From the NCBI GenBank assembly GCA_016788805.1, contig JAEUSE010000076.1:1-5347 (forward strand): 5,347 nucleotides of DNA, read 5' to 3'. Position 1 is the first letter of the stretch. Each line of letters starts with the position of its first letter. The stretch comes from Candidatus Doudnabacteria bacterium (lineage in GTDB: Bacteria > Patescibacteriota > Doudnabacteria > UBA920). Both the position numbers and the translations under genes were made by a program. Under the pieces are notes generated by a model. That model ran no database searches. It was not told where the DNA came from and was given only the letters and a program-made list of their open reading frames with translations. Below are positions 1-5,347 of the stretch, piece after piece.

Positions 1-604
1 AGGCTTTATAAAGACCCCACGGGTAATCAAGCTGTTCCTGAATAAAGGCCACTTTCTTTAAACCTCGTTTCCACGCAAGCTCAGCCAACACCTTGCCCTG
101 AGAAGCATCGCTGGGGTAGTCACGGAAAAAGAAACGACTTTTACCCGTTAAGTCCGGACTACTGGACCCTCCGGAAAAAAGCGCTACTTTTGCCGTTTCT
201 ACGACTGGTAACGCAGCTAACGACTCGCTGCTACAAAAGCCGCCGATAATAACCTGCACTTTATCTATACTAACTAGTTTAGATGCGGCACTGGCGGCAT
301 CTTTTCCGCTACACTTGCCGTCTTCGTATATTAAAACAATATCCTTGCCACCCACACCGCCATTTTTATTTACGTCGTCAGCTGCCAAGGTCAGGGCGTT
401 TCGCATTGGCTCACCATACGCAGCAGCATCGCCGGTCAAAGGCAAGATAACCCCAACTTTAATAGGACCACTCGACTCTACTTTTGTTGTCGTGCCCCCT
501 GAGCCTGTTGTTTGACTGGAGTCTTTTTTATTAGCCTGGACCAAGCCAATAATAACCACCAGCACAACTACAATCCCTATAACCCATTTGGTTGTATTTG
601 TCAT
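1..604 (-). CDS. ABC transporter substrate-binding protein, LivJ/LivK type (3' part missing)
   Basis: This is a periplasmic-binding-protein-like receptor of the branched-chain amino acid family, expected to capture a small solute outside the cytoplasmic membrane for an ABC importer. Reading from the ATG at 604 to the left edge gives 201 residues with no stop, so the C-terminal half or so lies outside. Residues 7-22 are one hydrophobic segment, followed by a Ser/Thr/Gly-rich linker (29-45). The mature fold begins at about 47 with IKVGVILPLTGDAAAYG, the typical family opening. Cys98 and Cys124 (in GGFCSS) align with the two cysteines that form a disulfide in E. coli LivJ, and FSGGSSSP (143-150) matches the family's ligand-loop region. 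There is no lipobox cysteine, so the protein is probably held by an uncleaved N-terminal helix. A purine-rich GAAAGAG lies 4 nt before the ATG. The ligand cannot be told from the sequence. The gene is divergent from the TrmB-like regulator. Confidence 0.93.
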   Translation of the reverse strand, partial: MTNTTKWVIGIVVVLVVIIGLVQANKKDSSQTTGSGGTTTKVESSGPIKVGVILPLTGDAAAYGEPMRNALTLAADDVNKNGGVGGKDIVLIYEDGKCSGKDAASAASKLVSIDKVQVIIGGFCSSESLAALPVVETAKVALFSGGSSSPDLTGKSRFFFRDYPSDASQGKVLAELAWKRGLKKVAFIQEQLDYPWGLYKA

Positions 605-608
605 AGCA

Positions 609-615
609 CTCTTTC
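609..615 (-). promoter_or_regulatory. Ribosome binding site of the substrate-binding protein gene
   Basis: On the minus strand GAAAGAG sits 4 nt before the ATG at 604. It is a partial match to the anti-Shine-Dalgarno complement and supports this start, which also gives a clean N-terminal anchor helix. No convincing -35/-10 pair was found for this gene in the intergenic space. The best -10 is TATAGT on the minus strand at 692-687, without a good -35. Confidence 0.5.
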
Positions 616-680
616 TTGCATACTTAATTACCTAGATACAACCACCCTACAGTACCCGTTCGTTAAAATGAATAGAGTTA

Positions 681-709
681 TTGACAACTATATTAATTTA
701 GGCTTAAAT
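681..709 (+). promoter_or_regulatory. Candidate sigma70-type promoter of the TrmB-like regulator, with operator-like dyads
   Basis: A perfect TTGACA (681-686) is followed, after a 17 bp spacer, by TTAAAT (704-709), a 4 of 6 match to the -10 consensus. Transcription would start near 716, about 30 nt before the ATG at 747. Two dyads overlap it: GTTATTGACAAC (677-688, imperfect) covers the -35, and ATTTA-GGCT-TAAAT (696-709) covers the -10. Either could be an operator for autoregulation. The region is AT-rich, so short dyads by chance are likely. A second TATAAA at 725-730 is an alternative -10 without a good -35. Confidence 0.4.
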
Positions 710-746
710 ATAAGCTGTATTGTGTATAAAGTTTTATATAACAGCC

Positions 747-1568
747 ATGCAGAAACCAGCAAGCCAACAAATACCCACAGAAAACGAGCAAGTTTTTAAC
801 TTGCTAGCAGAGTTTGGCTTGTCCGAAAAAGAATCGGTTGTGTACTACAGCGCCCTTAAGTTAGGTAACTCCTTGGTAAAAGACATAGCCAAAGAAGCGC
901 GGTTAAACCGAACCACTACCTACAACCTGCTGCTTGGTTTGCGAAAATTGGGTTTAGTCTCCAGCTACCAAAAAAACAAACTCACTTACTTTAGTGTGTC
1001 CGCGCCATCCAGCTTGCGGGCCATTGCAGACGAACGCATTGCCTCACAGGAAAAAGTCAAAGCCCAGCTCAACGACCTACTACCCGTGTTAAACGGGTTG
1101 TTTCAATCACATAGTCGGAGCTCCGCCGTAAAAATATATGAGGGCATGGACAGCATTTTGGAAATATACCACAGCGTATACCGCGGCGCCCACTACCCAA
1201 CCGACTCTATTGAGTTCACCAACTGGGGCGGCAAGTATAACCTGTTCCCCCAGTCTGCCCGAAAAGAAATGTTAAAATTTTTACAAGACAAAGACATTTT
1301 TGTTCGTTCCCTGCTCATAGAAGACGTACTAACGAAAAGTTGGTACGCTAAAGACGGTGGGAAGTCTGAAAACAAAGAAATTCGCCTGCTACCCAACCCC
1401 GGCTGGGACTTTTTTTGCAACCTAGAACTCTGCGAAAACCGCTTTGCGATTGTACTCTATAAAAACAATGCCGACGTGCAAGGCATTGTGGTAGAAAGCA
1501 CGGAACTTGCCTCCATGTTCCGCTTCATGTTTGACTCGCTTTGGAAGAGTCTCAATATAAAAAAATAA
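747..1568 (+). CDS. TrmB-family transcriptional regulator
   Basis: This 273-residue protein has the layout of TrmB-type regulators, which bind operator DNA and usually respond to a sugar or another small ligand. Residues 16-85 form a winged helix-turn-helix, with a recognition helix around NRTTTYNLLLGLRKLGLV (54-71) and a wing ending in LTYFSV. Residues 88-118 form a likely coiled-coil/dimerisation helix. From about 127 (VKIYEGMDSILEIYHSV) runs the C-terminal phospholipase-D-like sensor domain, in which I see no HKD catalytic motif, as expected for a regulator. The ATG at 747 was chosen because the winged-helix family starts close to it. The frame is open back to a TTG at 720, which would add nine poorly conserved-looking residues. 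No Shine-Dalgarno sequence precedes either start. The gene is divergent from the binding-protein gene and probably controls it and/or itself. The ligand is unknown. Confidence 0.9.
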   Translation: MQKPASQQIPTENEQVFNLLAEFGLSEKESVVYYSALKLGNSLVKDIAKEARLNRTTTYNLLLGLRKLGLVSSYQKNKLTYFSVSAPSSLRAIADERIASQEKVKAQLNDLLPVLNGLFQSHSRSSAVKIYEGMDSILEIYHSVYRGAHYPTDSIEFTNWGGKYNLFPQSARKEMLKFLQDKDIFVRSLLIEDVLTKSWYAKDGGKSENKEIRLLPNPGWDFFCNLELCENRFAIVLYKNNADVQGIVVESTELASMFRFMFDSLWKSLNIKK

Positions 1569-1608
1569 TAACCAAAAAAGCACTACAGCGGTTTTTTCAA
1601 ACTGTTCT
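1569..1608. terminator. Weak bidirectional terminator-like region between convergent genes
   Basis: The 40 bp between the TAA of the regulator and the TAG of the hydrolase contain A-rich and T-rich runs facing each other: AAAAAAGC, a 6 nt loop, then GCGGTTTTTT with a GG bulge. On the plus strand this ends in a U tract. On the minus strand the reverse also ends in TTTTTT, with a further T-rich run downstream (about 1573-1560). The stem has few GC pairs and a bulge, so it would be a weak intrinsic terminator. Its position between converging genes is the main support. Confidence 0.3.
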
Positions 1609-2631
1609 CTATAAGTTCTTTTTGAAAAATTCTATGGTTCTTTGCCAAGCAGAACTCAAATTTTTAGAAATATTATGGTTATCGCCCGTATACTCATAAT
1701 ACTCAACTGCTTGACCTACTCTTTCCAATTCTTCTTTTAGCCTAACCGACAGTTCCACCGGCACGCTGGCGTCAGCCGTACCATGCTGTAGCTGCACCGG
1801 ACCGGATATATCTTCCAAAAACCTATACGGATCCAGATTATCCCAAAAGGCGCCGTTGGAGCTCGGCAAGCCGTTCTCCTGCACAAGCGAGTCTTGCGTA
1901 TTTTTTAGAAAAGGTATTTTTGCGTTATATGTTTCCAACATATCCACGTAACTCCCTACTACCCCCGCCCACAAGGATCCCGCTTTCACATCCTTAGAAA
2001 CAACCATAACCCGCAAACCAATCTCCCCGCCGTTGGAATGACCCCAATACCCTATTCGGGTCGGGTTCACCGACTCCTGAGCCTTTAAGTAGGCAATGGC
2101 GTGCAACGTATCTATTACATACTTTTCGGAGAAATGCGCGCTTACGGGCTCGCCTTCCGACTGCCCGTGCCCGCGGAGGTCGGGCTTAAAAGTTACAAAC
2201 CCGTTTTTGGCCAACATAGGTTGGTAAGTCGCATAATTCTTGATGGTGGAATATTCTTTCGGCGGAATGTACCCATGTACAAACACAATCGCCGGGAAAC
2301 CCCCTGGAGGCTGAGGCGCGGTAGGGACTGTGAGTAAACCGTAAATTTTTAATCCTTCGGACCGGTAAGACACCACCGATTGGCGATAGTTAGTCCCGTT
2401 CGGCAACTCTTGCTCAACCACAAACTGCCCGCCTTCGTACGTTCCGCCACGCAAGGCCTCGATGGACATGGGATGCAATGGCTCTGTTTGAACCACATGC
2501 TCTGCAGCCGGAGCCTCCGGCAACACGGCACCGCCAGGGGCCGCTGCCTGTTTTGGAGAATCATAAAACGCAAACGCTACTGCCAGTACCGCCAGCACAC
2601 CAATGGGAATTATGTATTTAATATATTTCAT
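1609..2631 (-). CDS. Membrane-anchored alpha/beta hydrolase (S9 peptidase/esterase-like)
   Basis: This 340-residue serine hydrolase of the alpha/beta fold is probably anchored on the outer face of the cytoplasmic membrane. Residues 4-22 are a hydrophobic anchor after MKYIK, followed by an Ala/Pro-rich spacer (about 28-54) that holds the catalytic domain away from the membrane. The core runs from about 85 to the end. It has HGY (119-121) at the oxyanion site, PDLRGHGQSEG (150-160), nucleophile Ser199 in GHSNG, acid Asp287 in HGTADASVP and His319 in GDNHN. The triad is complete, so the enzyme should be active. The pattern fits dipeptidyl-peptidase/acylaminoacyl-peptidase-like or dienelactone-hydrolase-like families, but the substrate (ester or peptide) cannot be decided. 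The ATG at 2631 is well placed for the anchor, but no close Shine-Dalgarno sequence precedes it, so translation may be leaderless or weakly primed. The gene lies 146 bp downstream of the large caspase-like gene on the same strand. Confidence 0.9.
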   Translation of the reverse strand: MKYIKYIIPIGVLAVLAVAFAFYDSPKQAAAPGGAVLPEAPAAEHVVQTEPLHPMSIEALRGGTYEGGQFVVEQELPNGTNYRQSVVSYRSEGLKIYGLLTVPTAPQPPGGFPAIVFVHGYIPPKEYSTIKNYATYQPMLAKNGFVTFKPDLRGHGQSEGEPVSAHFSEKYVIDTLHAIAYLKAQESVNPTRIGYWGHSNGGEIGLRVMVVSKDVKAGSLWAGVVGSYVDMLETYNAKIPFLKNTQDSLVQENGLPSSNGAFWDNLDPYRFLEDISGPVQLQHGTADASVPVELSVRLKEELERVGQAVEYYEYTGDNHNISKNLSSAWQRTIEFFKKNL

Positions 2632-2645
2632 AAATTAGACAAATA

Positions 2646-2672
2646 ACTTTACTACCTGCCGACATATGTCAA
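2646..2672 (-). promoter_or_regulatory. Candidate promoter of the hydrolase gene, overlapping a palindrome
   Basis: On the minus strand TTGACA (2672-2667) is followed by TAAAGT (2651-2646), a 4 of 6 match to the -10, with a short 15 bp spacer. Transcription would start only about 6-8 nt before the ATG, which would agree with the missing Shine-Dalgarno sequence (near-leaderless mRNA). The perfect palindrome GACATATGTC (2661-2670) overlaps the -35 and could be an operator. The short spacer makes the call weak. Confidence 0.3.
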
Positions 2673-2732
2673 AAATTCTTCCACGGACAAATCAATTAAC
2701 TTACCATCTCGCGCTAGAGACAATTCGGCCAT
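2652..2732 (-). CDS. Candidate small ORF, 26 residues, unknown
   Basis: I do not recognise this peptide. The minus strand reads ATG at 2732 to TAG at 2652, giving MAELSLARDGKLIDLSVEEF followed by LTYVGR. It is acidic and probably helical. GGAG lies 5 nt before the ATG, inside a purine run (2742-2735); this is the best Shine-Dalgarno match in the window. An in-frame ATG at 2744 would give 30 residues. The frame is also in phase with the large gene upstream, and no stop lies between that gene's TGA (2778-2780) and this TAG. It could therefore be an independent small gene, a readthrough tail, or the remnant of a longer gene. An open run of this length is not rare by chance. Confidence 0.28.
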   Translation of the reverse strand: MAELSLARDGKLIDLSVEEFLTYVGR

Positions 2733-2734
2733 TT

Positions 2735-2742
2735 CCTCTCCC
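2735..2742 (-). promoter_or_regulatory. Strong Shine-Dalgarno-like sequence before the small ORF
   Basis: The minus strand reads GGGAGAGG, with its GGAG core 5 nt before the ATG at 2732. None of the three larger genes whose starts are visible has as good a match. It is the main reason to consider the 26-residue ORF real. Confidence 0.35.
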
Positions 2743-2755
2743 ATGCAGTCGAGCG

Positions 2756-2771
2756 ACGCAAAGGCTTGCGT
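2756..2771 (-). other. Hairpin just after the stop codon of the large gene
   Basis: ACGCAA and TTGCGT form a perfect 6 bp stem around a 4 nt loop, starting 6 nt after the TGA of the caspase-like gene. Neither strand has a T tract after the stem, so it is not a standard intrinsic terminator. It may protect or process the mRNA 3' end, or act on termination at the nearby stop codon. Confidence 0.4.
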
Positions 2772-2777
2772 ATATAT

Positions 2778-5347
2778 TCAATTAACCGCACCCCGATTGT
2801 AAGCTTTCAGGAACATGGCGGCTAAGTTACGAAACGGCGGCACGTACGAAGCAAAGTCTTTATTCCTACCCAAACGCTGTTCAGCAATTTGCCACACTTT
2901 GTATAAATCCAACCTCCCCTCATTCTGCTGCAGGAGTATTTGCTCATTCAAAATAGCTAAAATGGGGTCATTGACCGCTTTCACGCCCGTAGCTTTCGTA
3001 GAAAATACCAGCCCATTAGGCGCGTGGATATATACTTCATCGAGCGCATTGTACCCACCACACGACCCTAGCCACACAAGCTTGGCGGTTGGTTTTATTT
3101 CTTCTATAGTTTTAGACGCGTGAAAGCTGTGACCACGGTGCACTACAACCTGAGGTTCTATACCCAGTTCTTTCACAAACACATCAAGCGTCTGACTACT
3201 TTCAACTTCAGGTCTATTTGCCACAATGCGTACTTTCTTGCCCAACACGGATTTCTCCACGACTACAAAATCTGCGTACGGCGTAACTTTCCAGCCCGGT
3301 CTACCGCGGTACTGCGCCATAAAACTAGCGAAGGAAGCCTTGCCGTCTTCATCGTCATAAAAATAATACCGTTGGTTATTTTCTCCCTTTGCATTAAACA
3401 CATCCTTAACGTCCAGCTCTGATTGGCTTTCCAATTTATAGCGCTCTGCCATAGAATCAAGGAACTTTTTGTCCATACCACCCTTATGGCTATATATGCT
3501 GGCGAGTAAACCGTAAATACGCTCGGCATGTACATCTCCCCGCCTCCGGGCATCGGTATATTGTTTTTTGATCTCTCCCTCCACCACTTCCATAACAGCG
3601 GGTCGCTCACCAAGGGACTCAAACGCGTCCGCTATAGTAACCGCCTCTTCTAAAGCATTCGGCTCGTTATGCACATCCTTCACAAAACGCAGCATAAGCT
3701 CCTGCCTTTGCGGCTCAGACATGGTGGCTAGAAAATCTCCGAGTCTTCCATATCCGGCCAGCATTTTTACGAACGAACGGAAATGGTTAAATTTATTTTG
3801 CTCTAGAAGCGTATAACCATTTACACGCTCATCCGCCATTTTACGCAAACACCGCGTTAATAAACCGTTAAAACTAGAAGTATAGATTTCTTGTTCGCCG
3901 TATACGATAGTGGTATAGAGCTCGCTCGACGTAAGCGACTCCACCTTCTCAAAACGCTTAGCGTCCGTCAATTCATGAGCATCATTCACGTGATGCACAT
4001 ACCGCAGAGCAGATTCACTAAGGGCACTGTCAATATTCTGCCACCCCAGCCTCGTGCCACTGGCTTTTTTTTGCATAAGATGACGGAAAAAAGCACCTTC
4101 GTCTTGCACTAAGCCCCGGACATCAGAAATTTTGACCGCACCCGACATTAACTCTTCGACGTAGGCAAAAGCGGCCGGAAATTCTAGCTCGTAGCGGTCT
4201 GCCTCATTCAAAGAAGCAAGCCACCGCGCCACACGAGAGTCGAGCTTTAGAAGAGTGTTGGGGTTAAGCTTTACCGCGTAAAAAGGGTTTAAATCCACAG
4301 CCTTAGAAACATACTCACGAGCAAAAGGGTAGCTCAAACTTTCCGCCCCGGACTTCAATATTGCTTCTGGATCAGAGCGATCCAATGCTGTTTGGAACGC
4401 AATCCGAGTAGCTTCCGCCTCAAAATCTGATGAAGCCTCTTTACTACCCCTCCATGCGTTTGTGGCTAGAACATCTCTATACCCCGTACGAGCAGCTCGG
4501 TCAAGCAGGTGCTTACCCCAAGGCTTATTAATTATTGCGCCATATTCCGATAACACACATACAGCATTTTCTGGATCTACGGCACACCCCTCCGCTCCTT
4601 TCTGATACCAGCGCTCTCGATCAGGCAAGTCAGCATACAGCTCCGGATGAAGCAATAATAAATCGGGCTTCTTTGTCGCGGCATGTTCAACCGCACGCCG
4701 TAGATATGAGTCATATCCGGGTACCACGTCCTTGAACGCACTGCGTCGTTGCAAGTAGTCATCTGAATAATTTTCAGCATAAGCAGGCAAGGCAGCCTTT
4801 AACGCCTCCGCATACACCGGGTATCGGCTTAATGTGTCTGCGCTGCTGAATAGGGTAACCGGACTCTGGTGCGCAAGTGTTTGTAGCGCAAGGGTTAGAT
4901 GCTCTGTAAACCACGGCGGGTTTACTTTCTCAATGCTTGTTAATTGCTGATCAAAAATCCATACCCCAGGCGCTTGCAGGACTGCTTGCCTGCTATCCTT
5001 CTCAATTGCAGGCCTGAAGCTCTCAAAGCGGTAATATGTTTCAATGTGCCGTACTAAAATTCCCCGCAAAATCGGGTTCGCTCCGCACAACTCATACGCC
5101 TGTAAAAGTAACTGCTCTCCACCGGGAACCGAAGCTATGTCTTCTGCCGCTTCCAGTAAAACATCCGACCTCATATTTCCTTTTTTAGCAGCCATGTCGC
5201 GCTTTATTACACGACTTGCCGCATTAAAAAGTAGATCCTGTGTTTTATACGGACCAAGCCATCGTACGCCGTATATTAGAGCATCAGGTCGCTCTCGAAG
5301 CAAAATGTCTATCGCCTGTCTCGCCACCTCCGGTTTACCATGAAATT
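2778..5347 (-). CDS. Large helical-repeat protein with C-terminal caspase-like (clan CD) domain, N-terminus missing
   Basis: At least 855 residues are visible, and the frame stays open to the right edge. A GTG at 5327 is possible, but the purine-rich GGAG abuts it without spacing and the reading frame continues with FHGKPE before it, so the true start is probably outside the window. Numbering from that GTG, residues 1 to about 640 are almost wholly alpha-helical and repeat-like (TPR/HEAT/ARM style), for example around WYQKGAEGCAVDPENAV and HLLDRAARTGYRDVLA. From about 654 the pattern changes: FYDDEDG (656-662), strand KKVRIVANR (697-705), helix, strand QVVVHRGH (726-733), helix, strand KLVWLGSCGGY (749-759), helix, strand GLVFSTKATG (772-781), then VNDP and a helical end with YVPPFRNLAAMFLKAY. 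The order His (730 or 733) then Cys756, each at a strand end, is that of caspase/CHAT/gingipain-like peptidases. From memory, similar HRGHS...GSCGG proteins occur as hypothetical proteins in Bacteroidetes. Peptidase activity and location are inferred; a missing signal peptide is possible. Confidence 0.85.
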   Translation of the reverse strand, partial: FHGKPEVARQAIDILLRERPDALIYGVRWLGPYKTQDLLFNAASRVIKRDMAAKKGNMRSDVLLEAAEDIASVPGGEQLLLQAYELCGANPILRGILVRHIETYYRFESFRPAIEKDSRQAVLQAPGVWIFDQQLTSIEKVNPPWFTEHLTLALQTLAHQSPVTLFSSADTLSRYPVYAEALKAALPAYAENYSDDYLQRRSAFKDVVPGYDSYLRRAVEHAATKKPDLLLLHPELYADLPDRERWYQKGAEGCAVDPENAVCVLSEYGAIINKPWGKHLLDRAARTGYRDVLATNAWRGSKEASSDFEAEATRIAFQTALDRSDPEAILKSGAESLSYPFAREYVSKAVDLNPFYAVKLNPNTLLKLDSRVARWLASLNEADRYELEFPAAFAYVEELMSGAVKISDVRGLVQDEGAFFRHLMQKKASGTRLGWQNIDSALSESALRYVHHVNDAHELTDAKRFEKVESLTSSELYTTIVYGEQEIYTSSFNGLLTRCLRKMADERVNGYTLLEQNKFNHFRSFVKMLAGYGRLGDFLATMSEPQRQELMLRFVKDVHNEPNALEEAVTIADAFESLGERPAVMEVVEGEIKKQYTDARRRGDVHAERIYGLLASIYSHKGGMDKKFLDSMAERYKLESQSELDVKDVFNAKGENNQRYYFYDDEDGKASFASFMAQYRGRPGWKVTPYADFVVVEKSVLGKKVRIVANRPEVESSQTLDVFVKELGIEPQVVVHRGHSFHASKTIEEIKPTAKLVWLGSCGGYNALDEVYIHAPNGLVFSTKATGVKAVNDPILAILNEQILLQQNEGRLDLYKVWQIAEQRLGRNKDFASYVPPFRNLAAMFLKAYNRGAVN

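Noticed and set aside
720..746. TTG at 720 as the start of the TrmB-like regulator
   Set aside because: It adds nine residues that do not look like part of the winged-helix domain, has no Shine-Dalgarno sequence, and lies at or just after the inferred transcription start. The ATG at 747 is preferred, with some doubt.
315..799. Plus-strand open frames at 315-515 and 512-799
   Set aside because: The first lies wholly opposite the substrate-binding protein gene. The second spans its start and the intergenic region. Neither gives protein-like sequence with recognisable motifs.
2101..2646. Open frames overlapping the hydrolase gene (2101-2337 plus, 2349-2573 minus, 2380-2646 plus)
   Set aside because: They are frame shadows of the hydrolase, which has a complete catalytic triad and anchor in its own frame.
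2778..2780. UGA recoded as glycine, as in Absconditabacteria/Gracilibacteria
   Set aside because: No other in-frame TGA occurs in any of the four genes, which use ordinary GGN glycine codons throughout, so this TGA is most simply a stop.
2332..3518. Exact 15 nt direct repeat GAGTAAACCGTAAAT at 2332-2346 and 3504-3518
   Set aside because: Both copies encode the peptide IYGLL on the minus strand, in the hydrolase and in the large gene, with the same codons. Flanks do not match, so it is coincidence within coding sequence.
2815..5343. Several plus- and minus-strand open frames of 66-119 codons within the large gene
   Set aside because: All overlap the continuous large frame; none has a Shine-Dalgarno sequence plus recognisable domain.
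1..5347. tRNA, rRNA, CRISPR array, insertion sequence or riboswitch
   Set aside because: No cloverleaf, spaced repeats, transposase or terminal inverted repeats were seen, and the intergenic spaces are too short and lack conserved riboswitch motifs.

Overview
The window carries four protein-coding genes and one candidate small ORF, with GC content near the middle of the range by eye. No RNA gene, insertion sequence or CRISPR array was seen. All three stop codons end genes here (TAA at 1566-1568, TAG at 1609-1611, TGA at 2778-2780), and no long frame needs a recoded stop, so a standard bacterial code fits. Two proteins have short N-terminal hydrophobic anchors with no lipobox cysteine, and one gene encodes a TrmB-like regulator. 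This combination resembles Candidate Phyla Radiation (Patescibacteria) genomes. The assignment is an impression from gene style, not proof; another bacterium, or an archaeon with TrmB regulators, is possible.

Left part (1-1568) is a divergent pair. On the minus strand is the N-terminal two thirds or so of a LivJ/LivK-type periplasmic binding protein, cut off by the left edge. On the plus strand is a complete TrmB-family regulator. The 142 bp between their start codons hold a plausible sigma70-type promoter for the regulator. The regulator probably controls itself and/or the binding-protein gene, as is common for divergent regulator/transport pairs.

Middle part (1569-2777): a 40 bp convergent gap with weak terminator-like structure separates the regulator from a minus-strand, membrane-anchored alpha/beta hydrolase with a complete Ser-Asp-His triad. 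Upstream of the hydrolase is a 146 bp gap. It holds a candidate 26-residue ORF with a good Shine-Dalgarno sequence, a TTGACA box overlapping a perfect 10 bp palindrome, and a 6 bp hairpin just after the stop of the next gene.

Right part (2778-5347) is one very large minus-strand gene, open at the right edge, so its N-terminus is missing. About 640 residues look like alpha-helical repeats. The C-terminal part shows an alternating strand/helix pattern with an HRGH motif and an SCGGY motif 23 residues apart, as expected for a caspase-like (clan CD) His-Cys dyad. This protein is the most interesting item here: a possible helical-repeat sensor joined to a cysteine-protease-like domain. Its gene runs in the same direction as the hydrolase. 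A functional link between the two is only inference.
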